DNA from: Firmicutes bacterium UBA1065
Lineage (GTDB): Bacteria; Bacillota; Clostridia; Tissierellales; Sedimentibacteraceae
Reading direction: 5' to 3'
DNA: 5,692 nucleotides
NCBI GenBank assembly: GCA_002316225.1
Contig: DCDC01000115.1
Location: 1 to 5,692 of the forward strand
The notes under the pieces were generated by a model. That model made no database searches. It worked only from the letters and a program-made list of their open reading frames with translations, and was not told the origin of the DNA. Shown in pieces: positions 1-5,619 of this stretch. Both the position numbers and the translations under genes were made by a program. Each line of letters opens with the position of its first letter. The stretch's first letter is position 1.

Positions 1-63
1 TAGAATTATTCGTGTCCGAAACCGTGAGCGTATATTTTATTATTCTTCTTTGTAATCTTTGTC

Positions 64-93
64 ATTAAAATAAGCCACGGTGATTCGTGGCTT
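64..93 (-). terminator. Rho-independent terminator of htpG
   Basis: A perfect 8-bp inverted repeat (AAGCCACG at 72-79, CGTGGCTT at 86-93) with a 6-nt loop begins 3 nt after the htpG stop codon. On the minus strand the stem is followed by an ATTTTAAT tract. The plus-strand side also has a T-rich flank (TTTATTTAT), so it could stop transcription arriving from the left as well. The stem and position are read directly; termination activity is inferred. Confidence 0.85.
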
Positions 94-96
94 TAT

Positions 97-1968
97 TTAT
101 ATCAGCTCATACACATCATTTGCATACTGGACAGGGTCGTCGATAGTTAATCCTTCAATGAGCAGGGCTTGGTTAAACAATACGTTTGAATACTTCTTAA
201 GTTTTTCCCTGTCATTTTCATAGGCATCTTTTAACTTCTCGTAGATTTTATGATTTGTATTTATTTCAAGTATCTTCTGGGCATGAATGTCTGCCGGTTT
301 GTCAGGCATAGCCTTTAATACCTTTTCCATCTCTATTGATACCTCTCCTTCTGTAGCAAGGCACACGGGATGGGTTTTCAGCCTCTTTGAAGCCCTTACC
401 TCCTTAACCTTGTCACCTAAGGCTTCCTTCATGAAAGCAAAGAGGTCCTTGTTTCCTTCATCAATGCCTGAGCTGTCTTTGCCTGCATCTATGTCAATAT
501 CGGAGCTTGAAATATTTTTAAATTCCTTGTCCTTGTAAGTCAGGAGAACTTTTATGGCAAATTCATCTATTTCATCTATGAAGTAAAGAATTTCATATCC
601 CTTGTCCGCTATAAGCTCTGCCTGAGGGAGCTTTGACAGCTTGTCGATACTTTCTCCGGTGGCATAATAGATATACTTTTGGTCTTCCTTCATCCGGCTT
701 ACATATTCATCAAGGGTTACCAGCTTTTTCTCATGGGATGAATAGAACATTATTAGGTCCTCAAGGGTTTCCCTGCTTATTCCCCAATCGCTGTACAAGC
801 CGTATTTCAAGGTCCTGCCGAATTGTTTATAAAACTTTTCGTAATTTTCCCTTTCGTCCTTAAGCATAGACAAGAGCTCGCTTTTTATTTTTTCATTGAG
901 CTTCTTGGCAACAAATTGAAGCTGCCTGTCATGCTGGAGCATTTCCCTTGAAATATTGAGGGAAAAGTCGGGAGAATCCACCAAGCCCTGGACGAAGCCG
1001 AAATAATCAGGCAGGAGTTCGCCGCATTTCTTCATGATCATGACACCGTTGGAATAAAGCTCCAGGCCCTTCTCAAACTCCTTGGTATAGTAATCAAAGG
1101 GTGCTTTTGCCGGGATATAGAGGATTGCGTTGTAGCTGACTGCTCCTTCGGTGCTTACATGGATATATTTCAAAGGATTATCGAAGCCGAAATGTTTTTC
1201 CTTGTAAAATTTCACATAATCTTCTTCCTTAAGCTCATTTTTATTCTTTCTCCAAATGGGCACCATGCTGTTTAGAATTTCGTCTTCGTAATAGTCTTCA
1301 TATTCATTCTTGCTTCCCTCTTTCAGCCTTCTTTTTTTCATCTTCATCTTGATGGGGTATTTAATGAAGTCCGAATAAGTTTTTACCAGGCGTTTAAGGT
1401 TGTAAGGATCAAGGAATTCATCGTAATCTTCATCTTCCGTGCTTGGCTTTATCTTCAAAATAACGTCTGTTCCGACCTTATCTTTTTCGCAGGGACTTAT
1501 GGTATAACCATCAATGCCGGATGATTCCCATTTGTAAGCTTTTTCGGAGCCTTCCTTTCTGCTAATGACCGTAACTTTCTCGGCAACCATGAAGGCGGAA
1601 TAAAATCCAACCCCGAATTGGCCTATTATGTCAATGCCTTCTTTCAGTTCATTTTCTTCTTTAAAATCAAAAGACCCGCTTTTAGCGATGACACCCAAAT
1701 TTGAATCCAGCTCTTCCTTTGTCATCCCTATACCGGTATCGGATACGGTCAGTGTCCTCTCATCCTCGTCAGGGGTAATTCTTATGTAAAAGTCATCTTT
1801 ATTAAAAACAAGGTCCTTGTTGGTCAAATACAAATAATAGCTTTTATCAATGGCATCGCTGGCATTGGATATAAGTTCCCTTAAAAAAATTTCCTTGTGG
1901 GTGTAAATGGAGTTGATCATTAGGTTCAAAAGCCGCTTTGACTCGGATTTAAATTGTCTTTTAGCCAT
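97..1968 (-). CDS. htpG: Molecular chaperone HtpG (bacterial Hsp90)
   Basis: This is the cytosolic ATP-dependent homodimeric Hsp90 chaperone that remodels late-folding or stress-damaged clients, usually with the DnaK system. The 623-aa length matches the family (about 620-630). The N-terminal GHKL ATPase domain (about 1-215) carries ELISNASDAIDK with the expected catalytic Glu31, Asn35 and Asp38, then DTGIGM (77-82) and the lid/glycine motif GQFGVGF (116-122). The middle domain (about 225-490) contains NISREMLQ, with Arg341 matching the conserved arginine that contacts the ATP gamma-phosphate. The C-terminal dimerisation domain (about 505-623) shows the typical PVCLATEGEVSIEMEKVL stretch and ends in a family-like ALLIEGLTIDDP region. 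There is no MEEVD tail, as usual in bacteria. The ATG at 1968 is preceded by AAGGAAGG (1974-1981) at 5-nt spacing. It has its own promoter, a CIRCE operator and a terminator, so it can act as a monocistronic heat-shock gene. No damage is seen. Confidence 0.98.
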   Translation of the reverse strand: MAKRQFKSESKRLLNLMINSIYTHKEIFLRELISNASDAIDKSYYLYLTNKDLVFNKDDFYIRITPDEDERTLTVSDTGIGMTKEELDSNLGVIAKSGSFDFKEENELKEGIDIIGQFGVGFYSAFMVAEKVTVISRKEGSEKAYKWESSGIDGYTISPCEKDKVGTDVILKIKPSTEDEDYDEFLDPYNLKRLVKTYSDFIKYPIKMKMKKRRLKEGSKNEYEDYYEDEILNSMVPIWRKNKNELKEEDYVKFYKEKHFGFDNPLKYIHVSTEGAVSYNAILYIPAKAPFDYYTKEFEKGLELYSNGVMIMKKCGELLPDYFGFVQGLVDSPDFSLNISREMLQHDRQLQFVAKKLNEKIKSELLSMLKDERENYEKFYKQFGRTLKYGLYSDWGISRETLEDLIMFYSSHEKKLVTLDEYVSRMKEDQKYIYYATGESIDKLSKLPQAELIADKGYEILYFIDEIDEFAIKVLLTYKDKEFKNISSSDIDIDAGKDSSGIDEGNKDLFAFMKEALGDKVKEVRASKRLKTHPVCLATEGEVSIEMEKVLKAMPDKPADIHAQKILEINTNHKIYEKLKDAYENDREKLKKYSNVLFNQALLIEGLTIDDPVQYANDVYELI

Positions 1969-2006
1969 TTTATCCTTCCTTTCCTAAGAATAATTCCTGA
2001 TGACTG

Positions 2007-2033
2007 TTAGCACTCAGAACGGCTGAGTGCTAA
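2007..2033 (-). promoter_or_regulatory. CIRCE operator (HrcA binding site) upstream of htpG
   Basis: This is an exact match to the CIRCE consensus: TTAGCACTC (2007-2015), a 9-nt spacer, and GAGTGCTAA (2025-2033). It lies just downstream of the predicted -10 box, overlapping the likely start of transcription, where bound HrcA repressor would block initiation. CIRCE normally controls groESL and the hrcA-dnaK operon in Firmicutes; its presence here predicts that htpG belongs to the HrcA regulon of this organism. The sequence match is direct; regulation is inferred from the known operator. Confidence 0.97.
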
Positions 2034-2037
2034 ACTT

Positions 2038-2065
2038 ATTTTATCAAAACTGATTCAATTGTCAA
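2038..2065 (-). promoter_or_regulatory. Housekeeping (SigA-type) promoter of htpG
   Basis: On the minus strand TTGACA (2060-2065, perfect -35) is followed after 16 nt by TAAAAT (2038-2043, one mismatch to TATAAT). The expected start is near 2031, inside the outer edge of the CIRCE operator, giving a leader of about 60 nt. The -35 box lies inside the last codons of the upstream peptidoglycan-binding gene (Ile-Asp-Asn-stop), so promoter and coding sequence overlap. Confidence 0.85.
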
Positions 2066-2582
2066 TAGGAATTAATAATTGGTTAGGAAAGGTCCTGCAT
2101 AATTTGCAGGTGCCGTATATTTTGACCAGGGTATTCCATGTGTTGATATCAACTACTCCTGTAGGAGGAAGCATGCTTCTTTCCTGGAAGGACCTTACAG
2201 CTTCCTGTGTTTTTATGTCATAGAGGTCATTAATCTCCAATTTCGGGTAATTTTTATATTTTTCGCTGAATTTATTAAGTATAATTTTGATATTATAAAC
2301 TATATCTTTTCTATCGCCTAATTTGACCTCTTCAAATTCGGGGATGTGGACGGGTATGCTGCCCGCCAACTTATTTCTTTTTAAATATTCATTATATTCA
2401 TGAACAAGTTTTTCCAGTGTAAGAAGATCAAGAAAACCGGTTGCGGGAAGTCCCTTCATAATCTGAAAGGTCCGTATGACATTTTCGGTGGCTTCGTCAT
2501 ACACACCCGTCACTTCTGCCGCAGGCAGATTAGGATACAGTTTTCTTATAATTGCCAGGTATTGCTGGATTTCTGAAATCAT
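2055..2582 (-). CDS. Two-unit peptidoglycan-binding (PG_binding_1) protein with CxxC tail
   Basis: The 175-aa protein consists almost entirely of two PG_binding_1-type helical units. Unit 1 is about residues 1-66 (TGVYDEAT, then IRTFQ, LPATG). Unit 2 is about 86-157 (VKLGD, YDIKTQEAVRSFQ, LPPTGVVDINTW). These units usually bind peptidoglycan non-catalytically. No catalytic domain, signal peptide or membrane helix is visible. It aligns with the last two units of the 296- and 479-aa neighbours, including the linker between them, so it is a shorter paralogue. After unit 2 comes a tail with Cys159-x-x-Cys162, which the neighbours lack. The ATG at 2582 has GAGGGAG (2588-2594) at 5-nt spacing; this site overlaps the stop codon of the preceding gene by one base, favouring coupled translation. 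It is the last gene of the cluster, and no terminator separates it from htpG. The exact role is unknown. Confidence 0.85.
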   Translation of the reverse strand: MISEIQQYLAIIRKLYPNLPAAEVTGVYDEATENVIRTFQIMKGLPATGFLDLLTLEKLVHEYNEYLKRNKLAGSIPVHIPEFEEVKLGDRKDIVYNIKIILNKFSEKYKNYPKLEINDLYDIKTQEAVRSFQERSMLPPTGVVDINTWNTLVKIYGTCKLCRTFPNQLLIPIDN

Positions 2583-2593
2583 ACTAACTCCCT

Positions 2594-4033
2594 CTATGCA
2601 CTTCTGTTTTGATTAATTGTATTTTGGTACACCTCGTTAATTTTTTTCCATGTTTCTACGTCAACCACCCCTGTTATTGGAAGACCGTAAAGGCTCTGGA
2701 AAACAATTACGGCAGCTGTTGTATCGGGACCGAATATTCCGTCGATTTCAACGGGCATTATTTCGGGGTGCCGGCCGGAAGATATGGTATTTAGCATTAT
2801 TTCAAGGAAAAGGATTATGGGGTATTCAAGGCCCATGTTTTCGGTTAAATCTATTCCTATGTAAGGAAGCAAGGGCAGCCTGATTTCTTCCAAAGAAGTT
2901 GACAAGAGAATTGTATAGGCTTCTCTGAATAATGCGTTCAAAGTTTCCTGATTAACGATACCTGTAGGTGTTAAATTCATTATTATTTGAAATCGCCTGA
3001 TTGCTTCTGCAGTTTCGGGGCCATAGAAGTTATCTATTGCAACGGGCTCTATTTCATCATATCTTTGTGATATGGTATTTATGAAAAATTCTATGTAGGC
3101 CACTATGGGCAAGGTCGCTCCCTCCAGCACTATGCCCGAATACAGTTCCTGAAGTTCTTCATAAGTGAGTCCCCCAGATATTAACTCGGCTATATTTGCA
3201 ACGGCAATATAAATAAAACGTATCCGGTACCAGGTTTCGCTGTCTACAATCCCCGTTACGGGCAAGTTGAATACTTCCTGAAAAACTCTTACGGCATTTT
3301 CAGTTTCTTCACCAAAGTATCCGGTTATTTCAATTTTAGGTATTAGGGGGAATTCATTACTTATTACGCTTAAAGAATGCTGCATCCTGAAAACGTCTAT
3401 TCCCGAGTCCCCCAGGGAAAGGGGCCGGCCTGGATAAGTTTCCCTGATTAATTCCGGGGCTGTGCTTTCAACTATGGTTATGTCATCCCCGTAATAATAC
3501 TTTAGGATTTCTTCAGCCGTGTAGCCTTGATTGGCCAAATCAACGCTGCCCCATTGGAACATTCCGCTGCATTGGGTGATTCTCCCGTCACAGAAGGCTG
3601 CAAACAAGGGCTCAATATGACCTTGCCTGGTAATGTACTGGTTGAAGATTTCATTTGCAATGTTGGAGACACTGTCAAAAATACCTCTCTCATGGACATA
3701 AGCCTGGTCGTACTGGGTAGTGTTGGTAATGTCAAAGTCATAGCCTCTAGACCTGTACCATTCGGTAAATATCCTGTTCATGGCTATGGAGGTTATGGCG
3801 TGAATATTAGCCCTGATGGCCTCTTCCGGCCACGTGGGATACAGTTCGCTGGAAGCTACATTTTTAATATAGTCCAAAAAGGGTACGGTTACATTAAGGG
3901 CCTCTTCATCGGGGGCTCCCAAGTGTACGGTAATATATAGGGGAAAGGGCACAATGACATGGGGAAGTCTGTCATTGGGGATAACCACATTAACATCAGA
4001 TATATTATCGGATATAGTATCAGATATACTCAT
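2594..4033 (-). CDS. SpoIID/LytB-like domain protein with three peptidoglycan-binding units
   Basis: The 479-aa protein has two parts. Residues about 28-190 resemble SpoIID/LytB, the lytic transglycosylase family that cuts glycan strands during engulfment: VPFLDYIKNVASSELYPTWP with Glu63 at the position of the catalytic Glu, EEAIRANIHAI matching the EALKAQA helix, ITNTTQYDQAY matching the DTTxSQxY segment, and GMFQWGSVDLANQGYTAEEI matching GMSQWGAxxMAxxGYSxEEI. The usual long stretch between the SxGG-type loop and GMSQWG is almost absent, and the GHGxG lead-in is replaced by ITQCSG; Cys148 and Cys155 sit there. Residues about 200-272, 306-373 and 403-470 are three PG_binding_1 units (LPVTG, LTPTG and LPITG turns). 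No signal peptide: the N-terminus is an acidic SISD/TISD/NISD repeat. The start ATG has AGGTGA at 4038-4043. It lies 18 nt after the 296-aa gene and 11 nt before the 175-aa gene. Binding is likely; catalysis is uncertain because of the shortened fold. Confidence 0.85.
   Translation of the reverse strand: MSISDTISDNISDVNVVIPNDRLPHVIVPFPLYITVHLGAPDEEALNVTVPFLDYIKNVASSELYPTWPEEAIRANIHAITSIAMNRIFTEWYRSRGYDFDITNTTQYDQAYVHERGIFDSVSNIANEIFNQYITRQGHIEPLFAAFCDGRITQCSGMFQWGSVDLANQGYTAEEILKYYYGDDITIVESTAPELIRETYPGRPLSLGDSGIDVFRMQHSLSVISNEFPLIPKIEITGYFGEETENAVRVFQEVFNLPVTGIVDSETWYRIRFIYIAVANIAELISGGLTYEELQELYSGIVLEGATLPIVAYIEFFINTISQRYDEIEPVAIDNFYGPETAEAIRRFQIIMNLTPTGIVNQETLNALFREAYTILLSTSLEEIRLPLLPYIGIDLTENMGLEYPIILFLEIMLNTISSGRHPEIMPVEIDGIFGPDTTAAVIVFQSLYGLPITGVVDVETWKKINEVYQNTINQNRSA
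3995..4030 (-). repeat. Three 12-bp tandem repeats directly after a start codon
   Basis: Plus-strand units are ATCAGATATATT (3995-4006), ATCGGATATAGT (4007-4018) and ATCAGATATACT (4019-4030), differing at only two or three bases. They encode the SISD, TISD and NISD tetrapeptides that follow the initiator Met of the SpoIID-like protein. Gain or loss of a unit would keep the frame and change only the length of this acidic N-terminus. Confidence 0.9.
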
Positions 4034-4051
4034 GGAATCACCTGACTTTCA

Positions 4052-4942
4052 TCATTGCATTAAACTCATCTCGTCTATGTAAGGAAGAGGTTCGCCAAAT
4101 CTAAACAGCCTGTAGACTTCTATTAACCTGTTCCAGGTAGCTTCATCGACGATGCCGTTGGGCTTAAGACCGTAATATTGTTGAAAAGCTTTGACTGAAG
4201 CAGTAGTTTCAGGACCAAATACGCCATCCGGCTGAACAAAGGGAATTTCGGGAATGAGAGTTGAAATAAAAGCCAATATCTCCTGTATGATGAATACCCC
4301 CGGTCTTGCCGAGCCTTCGCTGTACAAGACATCGGGATAAATAAGGGAGGGAAGCTGAATGGCTGCGGGAGGAAGCTCTCTAAGTATTCCCAGAACACCC
4401 TGGTACATTTCCGTCCATGTTTTTTCATCAATCAAGCCTGTAGGAGGAAGGTTCATGGTTTTTTGAAATTCGATTATGCCATCCCTTGTTTGAGGCCCAT
4501 AAATACCGTCAATATCAACCGCAGGAATCGAATCGTAATAAGCAGATAATACATTCAAAAAAAACTGGACCATTTGAACCCTTGGTATTATTTGAACTCC
4601 TTCATTCACTTCCGTGATATCTTCAACCACATCACCAACTAATACCCCCCGGCTGGAAAGCTCCGCAAGCCTTACTACCGATGCATGTATGTCGCCCATT
4701 TTAAACCAGGTAGCAGTGTCGATGATACCTGTTTCGGGAAGATCAAATATCCTTTGAAATTCCTTAACCGCAATTTCCATATTTTCGTCAAAAATGCTGT
4801 TGACCGGTGATAATATGGGTATGGCCGGATAATTTGCAGATATTATGTTTAAGGCTGTTTTTGCCATAAGTACGTGTTGGTTGTCATCACCAAGTTTAAG
4901 GGGTGATGAAGGATATGTTTTCTGGATTGCCGACAGACTCAT
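4052..4942 (-). CDS. Three-unit peptidoglycan-binding (PG_binding_1) protein
   Basis: The 296-aa protein contains three PG_binding_1 units at about residues 12-84, 118-182 and 212-278. Each shows the helix-turn pattern ending in a LPxTG-like turn and a TW pair: LPETGIIDTATW, LPPTGLIDEKTW, LKPNGIVDEATW. Unit 1 opens with YPSSPLKLGDD, matching YPGRPLSLGDS at the same place in the downstream 479-aa protein; the inter-unit linkers also correspond, so this protein is a colinear paralogue of that protein's C-terminal part without the SpoIID-like domain. No enzyme domain, signal peptide or transmembrane helix is seen. The predicted function is non-catalytic binding of peptidoglycan or a related polymer; ligand and location are unknown. 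I choose ATG at 4942 because GAGGTG (4947-4952) lies 4 nt upstream; a GTG at 4954 in the same frame would start inside that ribosome binding site. It starts 8 nt after the preceding gene's stop. Confidence 0.87.
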   Translation of the reverse strand: MSLSAIQKTYPSSPLKLGDDNQHVLMAKTALNIISANYPAIPILSPVNSIFDENMEIAVKEFQRIFDLPETGIIDTATWFKMGDIHASVVRLAELSSRGVLVGDVVEDITEVNEGVQIIPRVQMVQFFLNVLSAYYDSIPAVDIDGIYGPQTRDGIIEFQKTMNLPPTGLIDEKTWTEMYQGVLGILRELPPAAIQLPSLIYPDVLYSEGSARPGVFIIQEILAFISTLIPEIPFVQPDGVFGPETTASVKAFQQYYGLKPNGIVDEATWNRLIEVYRLFRFGEPLPYIDEMSLMQ

Positions 4943-4946
4943 AAAA

Positions 4947-4952
4947 CACCTC
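4947..4952 (-). promoter_or_regulatory. Ribosome binding site overlapping upstream stop codon
   Basis: GAGGTG on the minus strand shares two bases with the TGA stop codon (4951-4953) of the preceding gene and lies 4 nt from the ATG at 4942. It decides the start of the three-unit protein against the upstream GTG, and implies translational coupling between the two genes. Confidence 0.8.
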
Positions 4953-5469
4953 ACACATTGGATTCATCAATGGGGCTTGACGGTATTATCAAGGTTCTTT
5001 GTCCCGTATCTTCATCACCGCCCTGCCTTACGGGTATCAGGTTTATGTTGAAATTGGTAGTTATGTCGGGAAAAACTCTCAAATCAATTATATTTTGGGT
5101 ATAATACCCGATTGCCTGTACTCTCAAATTATAGGTCGTGAAAAAATATTCACTGCTTTCTAAAGGATTTTCAGGGTCATATACAACAGGGACAGCCATC
5201 CTGGGAACTTTTCCGCTTATATCCGTCACCAAATGGTACAAGGCCTCTTCATTTCCCTCAGGGTCTGTTACATACAAGGTAACAACGGCATCCGGTACGG
5301 GCAGGGCACCTAAGGCCGTGTTTACGGTTACATTTACATAACCTGTTTGAATCCTGGAAGAGTTTTCGAGCAGGATAACCTCGTTTAATAATGGAGATTC
5401 AGTGGTTGTCTGGGTTTTTTTTATTTTATTCCTGGCTAAATAGGGAGTATTCCGATTCCTTCTGTACAT
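4951..5469 (-). CDS. Carboxypeptidase-regulatory-like (beta-sandwich) domain protein, unknown function
   Basis: This is the first gene of the four-gene cluster; I do not recognise a named family member. The 172-aa product has three parts. Residues 1-18 are strongly basic (MYRRNRNTPYLARNKIKK). Residues about 42-147 resemble a carboxypeptidase-regulatory/transthyretin-like sandwich: GYVNVTVNTALGALPVPDAVVTLY, then VTDISGKVP, YNLRVQAIGYYTQ and a final run of alternating hydrophobic residues ending NFNINLIPV. The last 25 residues are an acidic, Pro/Ser-rich tail. Such domains are usually structural or ligand-binding, not catalytic. No signal peptide or membrane helix is visible. The ATG at 5469 is preferred because GAGGTG (5475-5480) lies 5 nt before it; an in-frame TTG at 5484 has no well-spaced site. 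Its stop codon overlaps the ribosome binding site of the next gene, so it is probably co-translated with the peptidoglycan-binding proteins. The domain call is from pattern only. Confidence 0.75.
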   Translation of the reverse strand: MYRRNRNTPYLARNKIKKTQTTTESPLLNEVILLENSSRIQTGYVNVTVNTALGALPVPDAVVTLYVTDPEGNEEALYHLVTDISGKVPRMAVPVVYDPENPLESSEYFFTTYNLRVQAIGYYTQNIIDLRVFPDITTNFNINLIPVRQGGDEDTGQRTLIIPSSPIDESNV

Positions 5470-5501
5470 AAATACACCTCGCAATAAATACCCGATTCCT
5501 T
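5452..5501. repeat. Pair of 10-bp direct repeats flanking the first start codon of the cluster
   Basis: CCGATTCCTT occurs exactly at 5452-5461 (inside codons 3-6 of the first cluster gene) and again at 5492-5501 (in its leader), 40 bp apart. The leader copy also pairs imperfectly with GATTCGG (5504-5510), forming a possible 7-bp hairpin with one mismatch and a 5-nt loop. It may be a regulator site, a leader structure, or chance; no function is assigned. Confidence 0.4.
5475..5480 (-). promoter_or_regulatory. Ribosome binding site fixing the start of the first cluster gene
   Basis: GAGGTG on the minus strand is 5 nt upstream of the ATG at 5469. It rules in that ATG over the in-frame TTG at 5484, whose own initiation would precede this site. 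Confidence 0.8.
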
Positions 5502-5518
5502 GTGATTCGGACTAATAA

Positions 5519-5546
5519 AATATATGTACACAAATGACTATTATGA
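5519..5546 (-). promoter_or_regulatory. Possible sporulation SigE-like promoter of the four-gene cluster
   Basis: On the minus strand TCATAAT (5540-5546) resembles the SigE -35 (KMATATT, one mismatch), and CATATATT (5519-5526) resembles the SigE -10 (CATACAHT, one mismatch). The spacer is 13 nt, slightly short. It sits about 50 nt before the ATG at 5469, and no good TTGACA/TATAAT pair is seen for this gene. The motif is degenerate in AT-rich DNA, so this is only a candidate. Confidence 0.3.
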
Positions 5547-5566
5547 GATGTTTTCTCAAAAAATCC

Positions 5567-5595
5567 TTGACAAAGCAAGAACCCGGTTGTATAAT
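5567..5595 (+). promoter_or_regulatory. Consensus SigA promoter of tRNA-Leu
   Basis: TTGACA (5567-5572) and TATAAT (5590-5595) are both perfect, with an optimal 17-nt spacer. Transcription should begin near 5602, about 18 nt before the mature tRNA 5' end. Such strength suits a stable RNA gene. Confidence 0.93.
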
Positions 5596-5619
5596 CAACT
5601 TTGCTGTTTACGGCATCAT

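Noticed and set aside
1..63. Possible end of another gene at the left edge.
   Set aside because: The stretch is short and AT-rich, with no frame, motif or structure that can be supported.
2007..2033. CIRCE inverted repeat acting as terminator of the binding cluster.
   Set aside because: The stem has a 9-nt loop and no following U-tract on the minus strand (CAGTCATC follows); it matches the HrcA operator exactly.
3527..3940. A 137-codon open frame on the plus strand.
   Set aside because: It lies wholly antisense to the SpoIID-like gene, whose protein shows clear family motifs; the plus-strand translation shows no recognisable domain.
2055..4942. LPxTG motifs (LPETG, LPPTG, LPVTG, LPITG, LPATG) in the three binding proteins, suggesting sortase anchoring.
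   Set aside because: They occur once per unit, in the internal turn of the PG_binding_1 fold before the VD..TW strand. None is followed by a C-terminal hydrophobic helix and basic tail, and no signal peptide exists.
4943..4954. Upstream GTG start at 4954 for the three-unit protein.
   Set aside because: It would start at the edge of the ribosome binding site that serves the ATG at 4942.
2055..5469. Phage lysis or tail origin for the peptidoglycan-binding genes.
   Set aside because: No holin, amidase, muramidase, tail or integrase gene is present, and the surroundings (htpG, tRNA) are chromosomal. The nearby tRNA could be an integration site, but no attachment repeat or integrase is visible.
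5470..5484. Upstream TTG start at 5484 for the first cluster gene.
   Set aside because: The ATG at 5469 has GAGGTG 5 nt upstream; the TTG would start before that site and has no well-spaced one of its own.
5544..5558. Small inverted repeat TGAGA-TGTTT-TCTCA as a terminator or operator.
   Set aside because: The stem is only 5 bp and AT-rich; it has no U-tract on the minus strand and is expected by chance in such DNA.
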